From Mycobacterium bohemicum DSM 44277 (GTDB taxonomy: Bacteria > Actinomycetota > Actinomycetes > Mycobacteriales > Mycobacteriaceae): a DNA stretch of 64,000 bases. Shown here piece after piece: positions 43,030 to 55,359 of this stretch. The stretch lies in assembly GCF_001053185.1 (NCBI RefSeq), contig NZ_CSTD01000001.1:556761-620760 (forward strand), given 5' to 3'. Position 1 is the stretch's first letter. Every line of letters starts with the position of its first letter. A model generated the notes under the pieces. The model had not been told where the DNA came from. It was given only the letters and a program-made list of their open reading frames with translations, and ran no database searches. Position numbers and translations under genes: made by a program.

Positions 43030-43794
43030 CTACCCGCGGGTGACGACGATCGACTCCTCGCCGGTGTGCCAGGCCGTCAGGAAAGTGCCGATCGAGACCC
43101 GCTCGTCGGGAGAGTCGGCGCCGGGGTCATTGAGGTGCACGACGTCGTTGTTGGTGTCGATTCCGGTGACGACCAGGAAGTGGTCGGCCTTGGTCCGCTG
43201 GTCACTCGTTTTCCAGATGACCGCGGAATTGACCCAGGCGATCACCTTGCGGTCGTCTGCGAGGTAGCGCTCGAGCGCGGGCAGTCCGGTCTGGTCGGGA
43301 TGCGCGGAATAGGTCATCGTCGACTTGATGCCGTAGTGGTCGAGCAGGACGACCTCGTCGCCCATCTCGATGCCACCGTTGCCGTTGGAATGGCCGGGAT
43401 CGGCCGGCGGGGCGTAGATGGGCCCGGGATTGGTCTGCGACGGCGTCACCTCCGCCAGCGCGATGATCTGCCGTTCGGTGGGGCTGTGCCCGGTGACCTC
43501 GCCCACCACGTCGGCGACCGCCATCAGCCCGCAATTGTCTTCCAGCGACTGCTGCTGCCAGTACTTCGCGGCCGCGGCGGGGTCACCGTAGACGCCGTCG
43601 GCCGCGGTCGCCGACGTCGCGACGGGTGTCGGCGAGGGGTCTCGGTGCGTGGCGGCGGTGGGTGTCGACGCCGGGGTGCCCGCCGGCGTCGAGGGCGGTG
43701 CGGAGCCGCACCCGGCGAGCGCGACGAACACCGCGCCCAGGCACACGGGCGCGAACGCGGCGCGTGCCGTCGCGAGGGCCCGGGAATACGGCAT
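43030..43794 (-). CDS. Lipoprotein with C39-like cysteine-peptidase domain
   Basis: 254 residues from the ATG at 43794, with AGGAG about 6 bases upstream. The signal ends in a lipobox (VALAGC), and a Thr/Pro/Ala linker leads to a papain-fold domain. Cys in SLEDNCGLMAVADV, His in TKADHFLVVTG and Asp/Asn in VVHLNDPGADS form the expected catalytic triad. It would be a membrane-tethered peptidase or transglutaminase-like enzyme outside the membrane. Its substrate is unknown. Confidence 0.82.
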   Translation of the reverse strand: MPYSRALATARAAFAPVCLGAVFVALAGCGSAPPSTPAGTPASTPTAATHRDPSPTPVATSATAADGVYGDPAAAAKYWQQQSLEDNCGLMAVADVVGEVTGHSPTERQIIALAEVTPSQTNPGPIYAPPADPGHSNGNGGIEMGDEVVLLDHYGIKSTMTYSAHPDQTGLPALERYLADDRKVIAWVNSAVIWKTSDQRTKADHFLVVTGIDTNNDVVHLNDPGADSPDERVSIGTFLTAWHTGEESIVVTRG

Positions 43795-44647
43795 GTCGGC
43801 TCCTGGGGTTCGGTTGGGAACCCAATAGCGGGCAAACTCTCGCACCGCGTGCGGGCGGTTTAGCACAAATATTGACACGAATTCCGGCCCGGCGCGGAGC
43901 CACTCGAGGAAACGGCTCGCAGCCCTGCGTACGGAAACTGAATTGGTGTGAAACTATTGCCGGAGCATCTATTCGTGAATGGACGCCGATGTTCGCGGCG
44001 AGCGCAATTGAACAGGGTGGCTTTTCGCCCTGGGAATGCACCGGCGTGAAACGTTCGTCCCGAGCGCCGGTGGGCGGGGTTTCCGGGGCCGCAGCGATTC
44101 GGTCGTGCTGCCCGGGGAGGTCACCGGCAATGGGGGCTCCGCGGCCGTCAGCAACCGCTTCCCGCGTAGCGCCTGCGCCGCGAGGAAAGCGCGCGACCGG
44201 CGACGCCACCGCGTTAAAAGCCGTCTTGTCGACTAGTATTGGGACAGTCAGGAACGAATTCCAATCGCCAGGATTTGCCCTCGCCAGCATGTCCGGCTGA
44301 CCAGGGGGCTAGGATTTGTGCCGGTCCGGAGCATATCTACGCACGTCCTGCGGAATCGGTCGGACCCGTCGAGGGCGTGGCGACGGCCCGTTCGACGAGC
44401 GATTTGGGCACCGACGGCCGCGCGCCGACGCGTGGCGCCGTCATGGCTACGGCCGTAGACCCGGGCCGCCAGCAATGGGATGCGACGGGCATCGCGGTGT
44501 CGCCAGCAAATCGATAGGACTGCTGGGGCCGTTCCACCTCAGCGTTGAACTCCGCACGCACCCGCGCTGCGGCACGCACCGGGACGCGACCACCGCCACG
44601 GCTTTGCTGATCGGGCGCAGTCGGATCGGGCGCGGTTAGGGGCCGAC
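43795..44647. other. Long gene-free region upstream of the PPE pair
   Basis: 853 bases between the C39-like lipoprotein gene and the first PPE gene. Open frames here look like chance frames of GC-rich DNA: no homology, no ribosome-binding sites. TAGTAT at about 44234 could be a -10 element for the PPE transcript, which would leave a leader of about 400 bases. I see no RNA gene or repeat in it. Confidence 0.45.
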
Positions 44648-46072
44648 GTGGACTACTCGATGCTGCCGCCGGAGCTCAACTCCGGCCGGATGTATGTCGG
44701 CCCCGGGGTGGGCTCGATCGCGGCCGCGGCCGAAGCCTGGGAGGCGTTGGCATCCGAGCTGCACACCACGGCCAACGGGTACCGATCCGCGATATCGGGT
44801 CTCACCGCCGGTCCGTGGCTGGGTCCGTCGTCGGCGGCGATGACCGCCGCGGCCGCGTCCTATGTCAGCTGGCTCAGCGGCGCGGCCGCGCAGGCGGAGG
44901 AAGCCGCCGGACAGGCCAGGGCCGCGGCGGCGGCCTACGAAGAGGCGTTCGCGTCGACCGTGCCGCCCCAGCTGGTCGCCGGCAACCGCGCGCTGTTCGC
45001 GCGGCTGGTGGCGACGAACCTGTTCGGGCAGAACACCTCCGCGATCGCGTCCAACGAGGCCCAGTACGCCGAGATGTGGGCTCAGGACGCCGCGGCGATG
45101 TACCGATACGCGGGCGCTTCGGCCTCGGCGACCACGCTGACGCCCTTCGCGGCCCCGCAGCAGAACACCAATCCGGGCGGACCGGCCGCCCAGGCGGCCG
45201 CCGCGGGCCAGGCCACCGGCACATCGGCCGGCAGTGTGCAGAACTCGGTGGCGTCGGCGCAGCAAACGCTGTCCGCCGTCCCCGCCGCGCTGCAGAGCCT
45301 CGCCACGCCCGCGCAGTCGAGTCCCTTGCTGGACAACTTGAACCTGCTGAGCGACCTGATCGCGATCTTCCTGGACGCGCCGGCCAACATCGCCGAACTC
45401 ACCGTGAGCATCCCGCTGGGCGTGCTGGGCCTGGTGGCGCTTCCGTTCGACATCGGCGGTTACGGCACGGGTGTCCACACCGACGACATCGTCAGCGGCT
45501 GGAACGGTCAACAGCCGTGGCCGGGTAACGGCCCGGCGCCCGTCAAGGAGTTTCCGGCGCCTCTTGCCAATCTGGCCCCGGGTACCGTGCCGCCGCCGCC
45601 GAGGGTTTCGGCCGGCCTGGGCGAGGCGAACACGGTGGGCAAGCTGTCCGTGCCGTCGACCTGGACGATCGCGACGCCGGCGGTCCGCCCGATCTCCTAC
45701 ACGCTGCCCGCGTTGCCGCCCGCCGCGGGCGGCACCGCCGGCGAGGGTCCCACGCTCGGATCGAGCGGCATGCTCGGCCAGATGGCCGTGGCGGGCCTGG
45801 CCGGGCGGGCCATCGCCGGCTCCCTGGGCGCCGGTGCCGGCAAAGAGCGCGGCAATGGGACCGGCGGCCAACGCGTGCAGGCCGCCGCCGGCCACGCCAC
45901 GAACGCGGACGACAAGGCTGCGGACGCTTCCGGCGAACCGCCCGAGGGCGAGCCCAGGCCGGTGGTGACCGGAGTAGCGGCCGAGCTTCGCGAGTTCGCC
46001 AAGCTCCGCGACGAGGGAATCCTGACCGACGAGGAGTACACGGAGCAGAAGAACCGCCTGCTCGGTCGCTAG
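44648..46072 (+). CDS. PPE-SVP protein with SHOCT-like C-terminal tail
   Basis: 474 residues, GTG start. The PPE domain spans residues 1-180 ([40 protein letters not shown]). The middle contains the SVP motif [10 protein letters not shown]. The last 36 residues, [16 protein letters not shown] then [17 protein letters not shown], match the SHOCT pattern (short helix, Leu-x-Asp-x-Gly, hydrophobic-Thr-x-Glu-Glu-Tyr, helix). SHOCT tails are common in oligomerising bacterial proteins. Export by a type VII system is likely. A paralogue follows 51 bases downstream. Confidence 0.88.
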   Translation: MDYSMLPPELNSGRMYVGPGVGSIAAAAEAWEALASELHTTANGYRSAISGLTAGPWLGPSSAAMTAAAASYVSWLSGAAAQAEEAAGQARAAAAAYEEAFASTVPPQLVAGNRALFARLVATNLFGQNTSAIASNEAQYAEMWAQDAAAMYRYAGASASATTLTPFAAPQQNTNPGGPAAQAAAAGQATGTSAGSVQNSVASAQQTLSAVPAALQSLATPAQSSPLLDNLNLLSDLIAIFLDAPANIAELTVSIPLGVLGLVALPFDIGGYGTGVHTDDIVSGWNGQQPWPGNGPAPVKEFPAPLANLAPGTVPPPPRVSAGLGEANTVGKLSVPSTWTIATPAVRPISYTLPALPPAAGGTAGEGPTLGSSGMLGQMAVAGLAGRAIAGSLGAGAGKERGNGTGGQRVQAAAGHATNADDKAADASGEPPEGEPRPVVTGVAAELREFAKLRDEGILTDEEYTEQKNRLLGR

Positions 46073-46123
46073 ACACCGCCGCCGCGGCGGCCGCCGGTTG
46101 CCTGGAAGAGGAATGCGCAGCGA

Positions 46124-47472
46124 ATGGATTTCGGGATCTATCCGCCGGAGATCAACTCCGGCCGGATGTATGCCGGTCCCGGCTCGGGGCCGTTGCTGGC
46201 CGCTGCGCAGGCCTGGGCCACCCTCGCCGACGAGCTGTACACGGCGGCCGGCGCCTATCAATCGGTGGTCGCGGGGCTGACCGGGCGGCTGTGGACGGGA
46301 CCGGCCGCGGCGTCCATGGCGGCCGCCGCCGCGTCGTACTCGGACTGGCTGGGGGCCACCGCGGCGGTCGCCGAGGAAACCGCCACCCGGGCGAGCGCCG
46401 CGGCCGGCGCCTACGAGGCAGCGTTTGCCATGACGGCGCCGCCCTGGGAGGTCACTGCCAACCGCAGTCTGCTGGCGGCGCTGGTGGCGACCAACTTCTT
46501 TGGGCAGAACACCCCCGCGATCGCGGCGGCCGAGGCGCAGTACGCCGCGATGTGGGCCCAGGACGCGGGCGCGATGTACACCTACGCCGCGTCGTCGGCG
46601 GCGGCGACCGCGCTGACGCCGCCGACCTCGGACCCGCCGGCCAGGCCGCGGCGGTCACCCAAGCCCTCGGCACGCCCGGCGGCAGCGCCCAGAACGTCGT
46701 CTCCGGCGTCCCGCAGACCCTCGCCGCGGTGCCCTCGGTCCTGCAAAGCCTCGCGACGCCGGCCCAGGCGCTCCCCTCCGCCACCACCCTCGACACGCTC
46801 GCGAGCCTCATCACCATTTTCCTCAGCGTCCCGGCCGACATCGGCGCCCTCGGTGTCGAGGTCCCGCTGGACATCCTGACGGGACCGGTGGATCTCCCGT
46901 TCGCCGTCTACGGCACCTACATCGGTTTCCACACCGACGACATCATCAGTGGCTGGAACGGGGAGAAGAGTTGGCCGAGCACGGCGCCGGCCCCGGTCCA
47001 GGAGTTCCCCGCGACCCTGACCAACCCGTCCCCCGGCACGTCCTCGGCCGCCCTGGGCGCCGCGGACACCGTCGGCGCCCTTTCCGTCCCGTCGGCGTGG
47101 ACCGTCGCGGCGCCGGAGGTCCGCCCTCTTGCGCTGGCGTTGCCGGCCAGTGGGATCGACCCCGTCGGCGCGGCATCGACGGAAGCCGGCTCGAGCACGA
47201 CCATCAGCAACATGGGGCTCGCCGGTCTGACGTCGACGGCCGGTCCGCAGGGCGGCGGGGGCAGCGCCGGCGGCACGGTGGAGGGCGCTCGCGTGCCCGC
47301 GCGGATGGGACGTGCGGTGGGTGACGGTGATCGCCCACCGCCACCCGGCACGCCGCGGATCGTGGTCACCGGAGTCGCGGCCAAGATCCGCGAGATCACC
47401 AAGCTCCGCGACCAGGGGCGCCTGACCGACGACGAATACGACCGGCTGAAGAACCAACTGCTGGGGCGGTGA
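46124..47472 (+). pseudogene. Second PPE-SVP-SHOCT gene, frameshifted
   Basis: The PPE domain ([18 protein letters not shown] ... [17 protein letters not shown]) is in frame from the ATG at 46124 to about residue 167. Beyond ALTPPTSDP the natural continuation, [16 protein letters not shown], is in a different frame, which then runs through ALSVPSAW (SVP motif) to the SHOCT-like tail RGRLTDDEYDRLKNQLLGR-type end at 47472. Adding one C to the CCC run at 46633-46635 restores a single 449-residue frame. It is either a sequencing error, a phase-variable tract or a real loss of function. Confidence 0.82.
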
Positions 47473-47533
47473 CCGCCGGTCGGCTCCTGCGCCAGCGTTG
47501 GTGCCGGCCCTGAGCGTCCTGTAGAAGGGTCTG

Positions 47534-48577
47534 GTGGAAGACCACCCGCCCACGTCGTTCGAGCCCTCGCTGCTGCGCGAGGCGATCGTCCGGCGGCTGT
47601 ACCGCCGATCGGTGGCCGAGGGCCAGATCAGGGTCCCGGCCGTGCCCGCCCTCGTCGACGAATACGTCCAGTTGTGCGGCAACATCTGCGCGACCCTGGG
47701 CGTCTGGTACACCCCCGAGCAATCGGCCGCGCTCAGATCGAACCTCGAGGCGGAGCTCGCCAAGGCCTTCAAGGCCTCGCCCCGCTCGGACATCGTGATC
47801 TCCTTCCAGGCGCCGTTCGGGACGGGCGTGAACATCCGCGTGAAAGCGGAGTGGCGCACGATCGAGGCCGATTACGAGCAGTGGGTCGGCTTCCGCCCGC
47901 CGCCGCTGTTCGGCACCGAGCCCGACGCCCGCGTGCTGGCGCTGGCCGGCGAGGGGGCCGACCCCGCGGCCTGCCGGGTGCTCGACGTCGGCGCGGGCAC
48001 GGGGCGCAACGCGCTCGCCCTGGCCCGGCGCGGGCACCCGGTGGACGCCGTCGAGATGACGCCGAAGTTCGCCGACGTGATCCGCGAGGAGGCCGAACGC
48101 GCATCGCTGGGCGTGCGCGTCATCCAGAGCGACGTCTTCACCGCCACCGAGGGCATGCACGACGAGTACCAGCTGATGGTGCTCTCCGAGGTGGTGCCCG
48201 ACTTCCGGACGACCGGTGAGCTGCGCGGCCTGTTCGAACTCGCCGCGGACTGCCTGGCGGTGGGCGGGCGCCTGGTGTTCAACGCGTTCCTGGCGCGCCC
48301 CGGCTACACCCCCGACGATGCGGCCCGCGAACTCGGGCAGCAGTGCAACGCAATGATCTTCACGCGCGAGGAGGTGGCGACGGCCGCGGCCGGGCTTCCC
48401 CTCGAGCTGATCGGCGACGACTCCGCCTGCGAGTACGAGAAGGCGCACCTGCCCGAGGGCGCCTGGCCACCCACCGGCTGGTTCGACGGGTGGGCCAGCG
48501 GACTCGACGTGTTCGACGTCGAGCCCGCGGACTCGCCGATCGAGTTGTGCTGGCTCGTCTACCGCAAGGCGGGCTGA
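47534..48577 (+). CDS. Class I SAM-dependent methyltransferase with N-terminal extension
   Basis: 347 residues, GTG start. An N-terminal helical part (about 110 residues, containing SLLREAIVRRLYRRSVAEGQ) precedes a SAM fold with RVLDVGAGTGRNALALARRG and a motif-IV-like LMVLSEVVPDF. The N-terminal extension suggests a specific partner or substrate. The substrate is not known. Confidence 0.85.
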   Translation: MEDHPPTSFEPSLLREAIVRRLYRRSVAEGQIRVPAVPALVDEYVQLCGNICATLGVWYTPEQSAALRSNLEAELAKAFKASPRSDIVISFQAPFGTGVNIRVKAEWRTIEADYEQWVGFRPPPLFGTEPDARVLALAGEGADPAACRVLDVGAGTGRNALALARRGHPVDAVEMTPKFADVIREEAERASLGVRVIQSDVFTATEGMHDEYQLMVLSEVVPDFRTTGELRGLFELAADCLAVGGRLVFNAFLARPGYTPDDAARELGQQCNAMIFTREEVATAAAGLPLELIGDDSACEYEKAHLPEGAWPPTGWFDGWASGLDVFDVEPADSPIELCWLVYRKAG

Positions 48578-48587
48578 ACCGGGCGGG

Positions 48588-50108
48588 TCACTCCCCCGGG
48601 TTCGAGGCGCTGAGGTCGCGGGTGGCCGGTCCCTCCAGCAGGGTCCCGTCCGGCGCGAACCGCGAGCCGTGCAGCGGGCACTCCCACGCCTTGTCCGCGT
48701 CGTTCCAGTTCACGATGCCGCCCAGGTGGGTGCACACCGGCGACACCCGATGCTCTTTGCCGTCCACCCGGCACCGGGCCTCGAGGTGCCACGGCGGCCC
48801 GCTGACGACGCCGCCCTCGTCGGCGCCCGGGTCGCGGCGACGGGTGCGGGTGGCCGGCGTGATCCAGCCCTTCACCATGTCGAAGCCGACCTCGAGATTG
48901 GCCTGCAGCGCCGTCGGCAGCCCGGACAGCTCGTGCGGGCTCCAGCTGGCGAACGCCCGCGCCCAGTCCATCCGCCCGCCGAGGATGCCGCTCGCGAGGG
49001 CCAACGCCGCGGCCGGCCCGTTCGTCATCCCCCACTTGTTGAAACCCGTTGCGACGTAGATGCTTTCGTTGTTCGGCAGGATAGGGCCGACGTAGGGCAG
49101 ATCGTCGATGGGCGTGTAGTCCTGCGCCGACCAGAAGTGCGTCTGCGCCGCGCCCGGGTAATGGATGCGAGCCCACGACGACAGCTCCTCCAGCGCCTTC
49201 GACGGGCTGCGCTCGCGGCCCACGGTGTGGCCGGCGCCGCCGACGATCAGGCGTTCGCCGTCGGCCACCGGGGCATACCGCACCGATCGCGTCGGGGAGT
49301 CGGCGGAGATCATCATCGGCCGGGTGATGTCGCCGGGCACGTGAAAGGCCAGGCAATACGACCGGCTCGGCTTGAGCCGCGCGAAAAACCCGCCGCGGTC
49401 CAGGATCGGCATTCCCGTGGCGAGGACCAGCCGCCCGGCCTGAAGTTCCACGTCCCGCCCGTCGGCGCCGTTGACGTACGCCCGCACCGTCTTGCCGCGC
49501 CACGACCCCCGCCGCACCCGGGTGTGCTCGACCAGCCGTCCGCCGCGGTCGAGCAACTCGACCGCCAGCGAGTCCAGGAACGGCATCGGGTCGAACTGCG
49601 CCTGGTCCGGCAGGCGCACGCCGCCGTGATAGGGAAACGGCACATCGGCGTCGTCGTCCCAGACCGCGGGCAGCCCGACCGCCTGGCACGCCTTCAGCTC
49701 CGCCTTGGCCGACGGGACGCCCTCGGCGGACTGGGCGTAGGTGTAGGCGTCCTCGCGTTGCACGGCCACCCCGCGCGCCTCGCAGTGCTGCACCACCCAG
49801 TCCTGGCCCTCGCGGTTGCCGTCGACGTAGGCGCGGGCCAGCCGCGTGCCGTGCTTGGCCACGATCTTCGACAGGTGCGTGCCCTGCAGCAGGCTGATCT
49901 TGGCGGTGGTGTTGCCGGTGGCGCAGGCGCCGACGGTGCGCGCCTCCACCACCAGCACGTCCTTGCCGGCGCGGGCCAGCAGCACCGCGGTCATCAAACC
50001 GGTGATCCCGGCTCCCACGACGATGATGTCCGCGGAGTGGGGTCCTTGGTCAAGCGCGCTTGGCGCCCAAGGTTGTTCGGCTCGCTCGGACAGCCACAAC
50101 GAAGTCAC
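48588..50108 (-). CDS. FAD oxidoreductase (DAO type) with C-terminal Rieske domain
   Basis: 506 residues from the GTG at 50108 (MTSLWLSERAEQPW). The DAO domain has the FAD motif IIVVGAGITGLMTAVLLARA. The last 90 residues form a Rieske [2Fe-2S] domain, VCTHLGGIVNW and CPLHGSRF (two Cys and two His). Such two-domain proteins occur in many actinobacteria and cyanobacteria, and their substrate is unknown. It converges on the methyltransferase gene with a 10-base gap. Confidence 0.9.
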   Translation of the reverse strand: MTSLWLSERAEQPWAPSALDQGPHSADIIVVGAGITGLMTAVLLARAGKDVLVVEARTVGACATGNTTAKISLLQGTHLSKIVAKHGTRLARAYVDGNREGQDWVVQHCEARGVAVQREDAYTYAQSAEGVPSAKAELKACQAVGLPAVWDDDADVPFPYHGGVRLPDQAQFDPMPFLDSLAVELLDRGGRLVEHTRVRRGSWRGKTVRAYVNGADGRDVELQAGRLVLATGMPILDRGGFFARLKPSRSYCLAFHVPGDITRPMMISADSPTRSVRYAPVADGERLIVGGAGHTVGRERSPSKALEELSSWARIHYPGAAQTHFWSAQDYTPIDDLPYVGPILPNNESIYVATGFNKWGMTNGPAAALALASGILGGRMDWARAFASWSPHELSGLPTALQANLEVGFDMVKGWITPATRTRRRDPGADEGGVVSGPPWHLEARCRVDGKEHRVSPVCTHLGGIVNWNDADKAWECPLHGSRFAPDGTLLEGPATRDLSASNPGE

Positions 50109-50316
50109 GCGGCACTGATACCCGGCCTGGCGGCCGGGAAACCCGGCACCGCCCGGACCGGGCCGCGGCGCCCGACTGAGCTGCGCTTCGGTCTTTTCAC
50201 CGCGTCGCCGGCGGGCTCGCGCGGCGATGTGATTCGCCCGTCGGTTTAGACGGCGACCGCGACGGGCTACCTGATCTACACCATCGCGCCAGCGGACCAA
50301 GGATCGGCAGCCCCAC

Positions 50317-51537
50317 ATGATGTCACCACGCAGTAACCGGCGCGGGCCCCTCCGGCTCGTGCTCGCCGGGTTGCTCGCCCTCGCCGTGGTCGGCGGCTGT
50401 GGTCACCGCGACACTCCCGCGAAAGCGCCTGGGCCGGCGCACATCACGATCACACCGGGAAACGGCGCGCACGGCGTGGACCCCGTCTCGCCCGTCCTGG
50501 TGAAGGCCGACTCCGGCACGCTGACCGACGTGCGCATGGTCAACGAGAGCGGCAAATCCGTTCAGGGCGTCATGACCCCCGACAACACCGTGTGGAAGCC
50601 GACCGTGCCGCTGGGGTACGGACGCACCTATACGGTGACGGTGAACAGCAGCGGCTCCAATGGCGTTGCGTCGAGCCAAGTTTCGTCCTTCTCCACGCTG
50701 CAGCCGTCCAACCAGACGAAGGTGTCCTTCACCACCACGAACGAGGCGGCCCTCACCGACGGCGGCACGTACGGCGTGGGCACGGTCGTCGTCGCCCACT
50801 TCGACGAGAAGATCGCCGACCGCGCGGCCGCCGAGCGGCAGCTGACGGTGACCACCGACCCCAAGGTGGACGGCGCCTGGTACTGGGTCGACGGGCAGAA
50901 CGCGCATTGGCGGCCCGAGCACTACTACGCCCCGGGCACCAGGGTCACCGCCGAGGCCAAGATCTACGGGATTGCGTTGGGCGACGGCCTCTTCGGGCAG
51001 GATGACACCAAGGTGTCCTTCCGGATCGGCGACGCCCACGTCTCGATCGCCGACGACGCCACCCATCAGGTGAGCGTGTTCGACAACGGCAAGCTCGTGC
51101 GCACGATGCCCACCTCCATGGGGAGGGGCGGCACGGAAACGGTCGGCGGCCAGACCATTTCGCTGTGGACTCCGTCGGGCACCTACACGGTGCTCGACAA
51201 GGGCAACCCGGTCATCATGGACTCCTCGACCTTCGGGCTGCCGAAGAACTCGCGGCTCGGCTATCGCGAGACCATCAACTACGCCACCAAGATCAGCACC
51301 GACGGGATCTACCTGCACGAGCTCGACGCGACCGTGTGGGCGCAGGGCCACCAGGACACCTCGCACGGATGCCTGAACCTCAACGCCGACAACGCGAAGT
51401 GGTTCTACAACTTCTCGGTGCCCGGCGACGTCGTCGAGGTCCGCAACACCGGCGGCCCGCGGCTGAAGCTGGAGCAGAACGGCGACTGGACGCTGAGCTG
51501 GGATGACTGGCGCAAGGGCAGCGCGCTGAAGCCCTGA
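50317..51537 (+). CDS. L,D-transpeptidase lipoprotein (Ldt)
   Basis: 406 residues. A lipobox VVGGC places the anchored Cys at 28. Two immunoglobulin-like repeats (about 40-130 and 135-235) precede a YkuD catalytic domain with HQDTSHGCLNL, catalytic Cys352 and His350, and a short C-terminal WDDWRKG tail. It resembles M. tuberculosis LdtMt2 in layout. It forms 3-3 cross-links in peptidoglycan outside the membrane and would be the target of carbapenems. Which of the LdtMt paralogues it matches best is not settled. Confidence 0.92.
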   Translation: MMSPRSNRRGPLRLVLAGLLALAVVGGCGHRDTPAKAPGPAHITITPGNGAHGVDPVSPVLVKADSGTLTDVRMVNESGKSVQGVMTPDNTVWKPTVPLGYGRTYTVTVNSSGSNGVASSQVSSFSTLQPSNQTKVSFTTTNEAALTDGGTYGVGTVVVAHFDEKIADRAAAERQLTVTTDPKVDGAWYWVDGQNAHWRPEHYYAPGTRVTAEAKIYGIALGDGLFGQDDTKVSFRIGDAHVSIADDATHQVSVFDNGKLVRTMPTSMGRGGTETVGGQTISLWTPSGTYTVLDKGNPVIMDSSTFGLPKNSRLGYRETINYATKISTDGIYLHELDATVWAQGHQDTSHGCLNLNADNAKWFYNFSVPGDVVEVRNTGGPRLKLEQNGDWTLSWDDWRKGSALKP

Positions 51538-51601
51538 CGCCCCGCCGAATGTTGCGTGCGCCACGTTCGGGGCCATTCGTGGGCCACTTCACAAAAGAGT
51601 C

Positions 51602-51631
51602 TTGACTCAGTCCAGATAAGTGGCGCATATT
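51602..51631 (+). promoter_or_regulatory. furA promoter and FurA-site region
   Basis: TTGACT (51602-51607) and CATATT (51626-51631) are 18 bases apart and would start transcription at or near the GTG of furA, giving a leaderless message as known for mycobacterial furA-katG. The AT-rich stretch CAGTCCAGATAAG between them corresponds to the region bound by FurA itself in M. tuberculosis. Confidence 0.65.
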
Positions 51632-51637
51632 GATGCC

Positions 51638-54305
<2,668 letters not shown>

Positions 54306-54329
54306 GAGTCGATCGGTGCGACACCCCGA

Positions 54330-54358
54330 CACCCCGCGAGTCACCGGCTCGCGGGGTG
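54330..54358 (+). terminator. Hairpin terminator after katG
   Basis: CACCCCGCGAG pairs perfectly with CTCGCGGGGTG around a 7-base loop (TCACCGG). The 11-bp GC-rich stem has no U-run, as usual in mycobacteria. It ends the furA-katG transcript. Confidence 0.8.
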
Positions 54359-54398
54359 TGTCGTGTCAGTGAGTCCAGCCACAAAAATACCAATGGGT

Positions 54399-54418
54399 AA
54401 CCTACGGTAGCGTAGGTT
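54399..54418. promoter_or_regulatory. Palindromic operator AACCTACG-GTAG-CGTAGGTT
   Basis: Perfect 8+4+8 inverted repeat located 55 bases before the preferred hydrolase start and 22 before the alternative ATG at 54441. TAACCT at its left edge could be a -10 hexamer, so a bound dimer would block the promoter. TACG...CGTA palindromes of this size are typical of TetR regulators; the protein that binds it is not evident nearby. Confidence 0.65.
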
Positions 54419-54473
54419 GCGTTATCGTCGGTAGAGACCGATGCGTCCACCTACGAGCCGGGTAACTGCTGAC

Positions 54474-55352
54474 ATGAGCGAATTGACGTACCTCGAACTG
54501 CACGGCGACCGGATCGCCTACCGCGACGCCGGCGACGGCCCCGCCCTGTTGCTGATCCATGGGATGGCGGGCAGCTCGGACACCTGGCGCGCAATCATCC
54601 CGCGGCTGTCCAAACAGTTCCGCGTCATCGCGCCGGACCTCCTCGGGCACGGCATGTCGGCGAAGCCGCGCGGCGACTACTCGCTGGGAGCCTTCGCGGT
54701 CTTTCTGCGCGACCTGCTCGACGAACTGGGGGTCGACCGGGCAACGGTGGTCGGGCAGTCTCTCGGCGGCGGAATCGCGATGCAGTTCGCCCACCAGCAC
54801 CGCGACTACTGCGAGCGGCTGGTGCTGATCGGCAGCGGTGGCCTGGGACCCGAGCTCAGCCCGTTGCTGCGATTCCTGTCTGCCCCCGGTGCCGAGTTGC
54901 TGCTTCCCGTCATCGCACCGCAGCCGGTGCTGAACGTGGGCGAAAAGCTGGGTTCGTGGCTGACGTCGGCCGGGATTCGGTCACCGCGCACCGGCCAGAT
55001 GTGGCATGCCTACGCCTCGCTGTCGGATGCCCAGACCCGGCGCGCGTTCTTGCGGACGCTGCGCTCGGTGGTCGACTACCGGGGTCAGGCCGTCAGCGCT
55101 TTGAACAAGCTGCACGTCGCGGCCGACCTGCCCACGCTATTGATCTGGGGAGATCACGACCGGATCATCCCGGTCGCGCATGCCTACGCGGCCCACGACG
55201 CCCTGGCGGGCAGCCGCCTCGAGGTGATCGAGGGCGTCGGACACTTCCCGCACGCGGAAGCGCCATCGGCCGTCGCGGACATCCTGGAGGACTTCATCGC
55301 CTCGACGACGCCCCAGGCGACCACCGAGGGTTCGGTGCCCGCCGGCAGGTGA
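54474..55352 (+). CDS. Alpha/beta hydrolase
   Basis: 292 residues from MSELTYLEL (ATG at 54441 is an alternative). The alpha/beta-hydrolase triad is visible: nucleophile in VVGQSLGGGIAMQFA, Asp in LLIWGDHDRI and His in EGVGHFPHAE, with LLIHGMAG as oxyanion loop. Similar in style to M. tuberculosis Rv2715. The substrate is probably an ester or a ring-cleavage product. Its promoter carries a strong palindrome. Confidence 0.9.
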   Translation: MSELTYLELHGDRIAYRDAGDGPALLLIHGMAGSSDTWRAIIPRLSKQFRVIAPDLLGHGMSAKPRGDYSLGAFAVFLRDLLDELGVDRATVVGQSLGGGIAMQFAHQHRDYCERLVLIGSGGLGPELSPLLRFLSAPGAELLLPVIAPQPVLNVGEKLGSWLTSAGIRSPRTGQMWHAYASLSDAQTRRAFLRTLRSVVDYRGQAVSALNKLHVAADLPTLLIWGDHDRIIPVAHAYAAHDALAGSRLEVIEGVGHFPHAEAPSAVADILEDFIASTTPQATTEGSVPAGR

Positions 55353-55359
55353 GGCGGGA

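Noticed and set aside
43879-44647. Several 60-220-codon frames upstream of the first PPE gene
   Set aside because: No ribosome-binding sites, no recognisable domains, and different frames compete over the same DNA; treated as non-coding.
49846-50249. Plus-strand frame across the DAO-Rieske start
   Set aside because: It is antisense to a clear FAD motif and lacks a ribosome-binding site.
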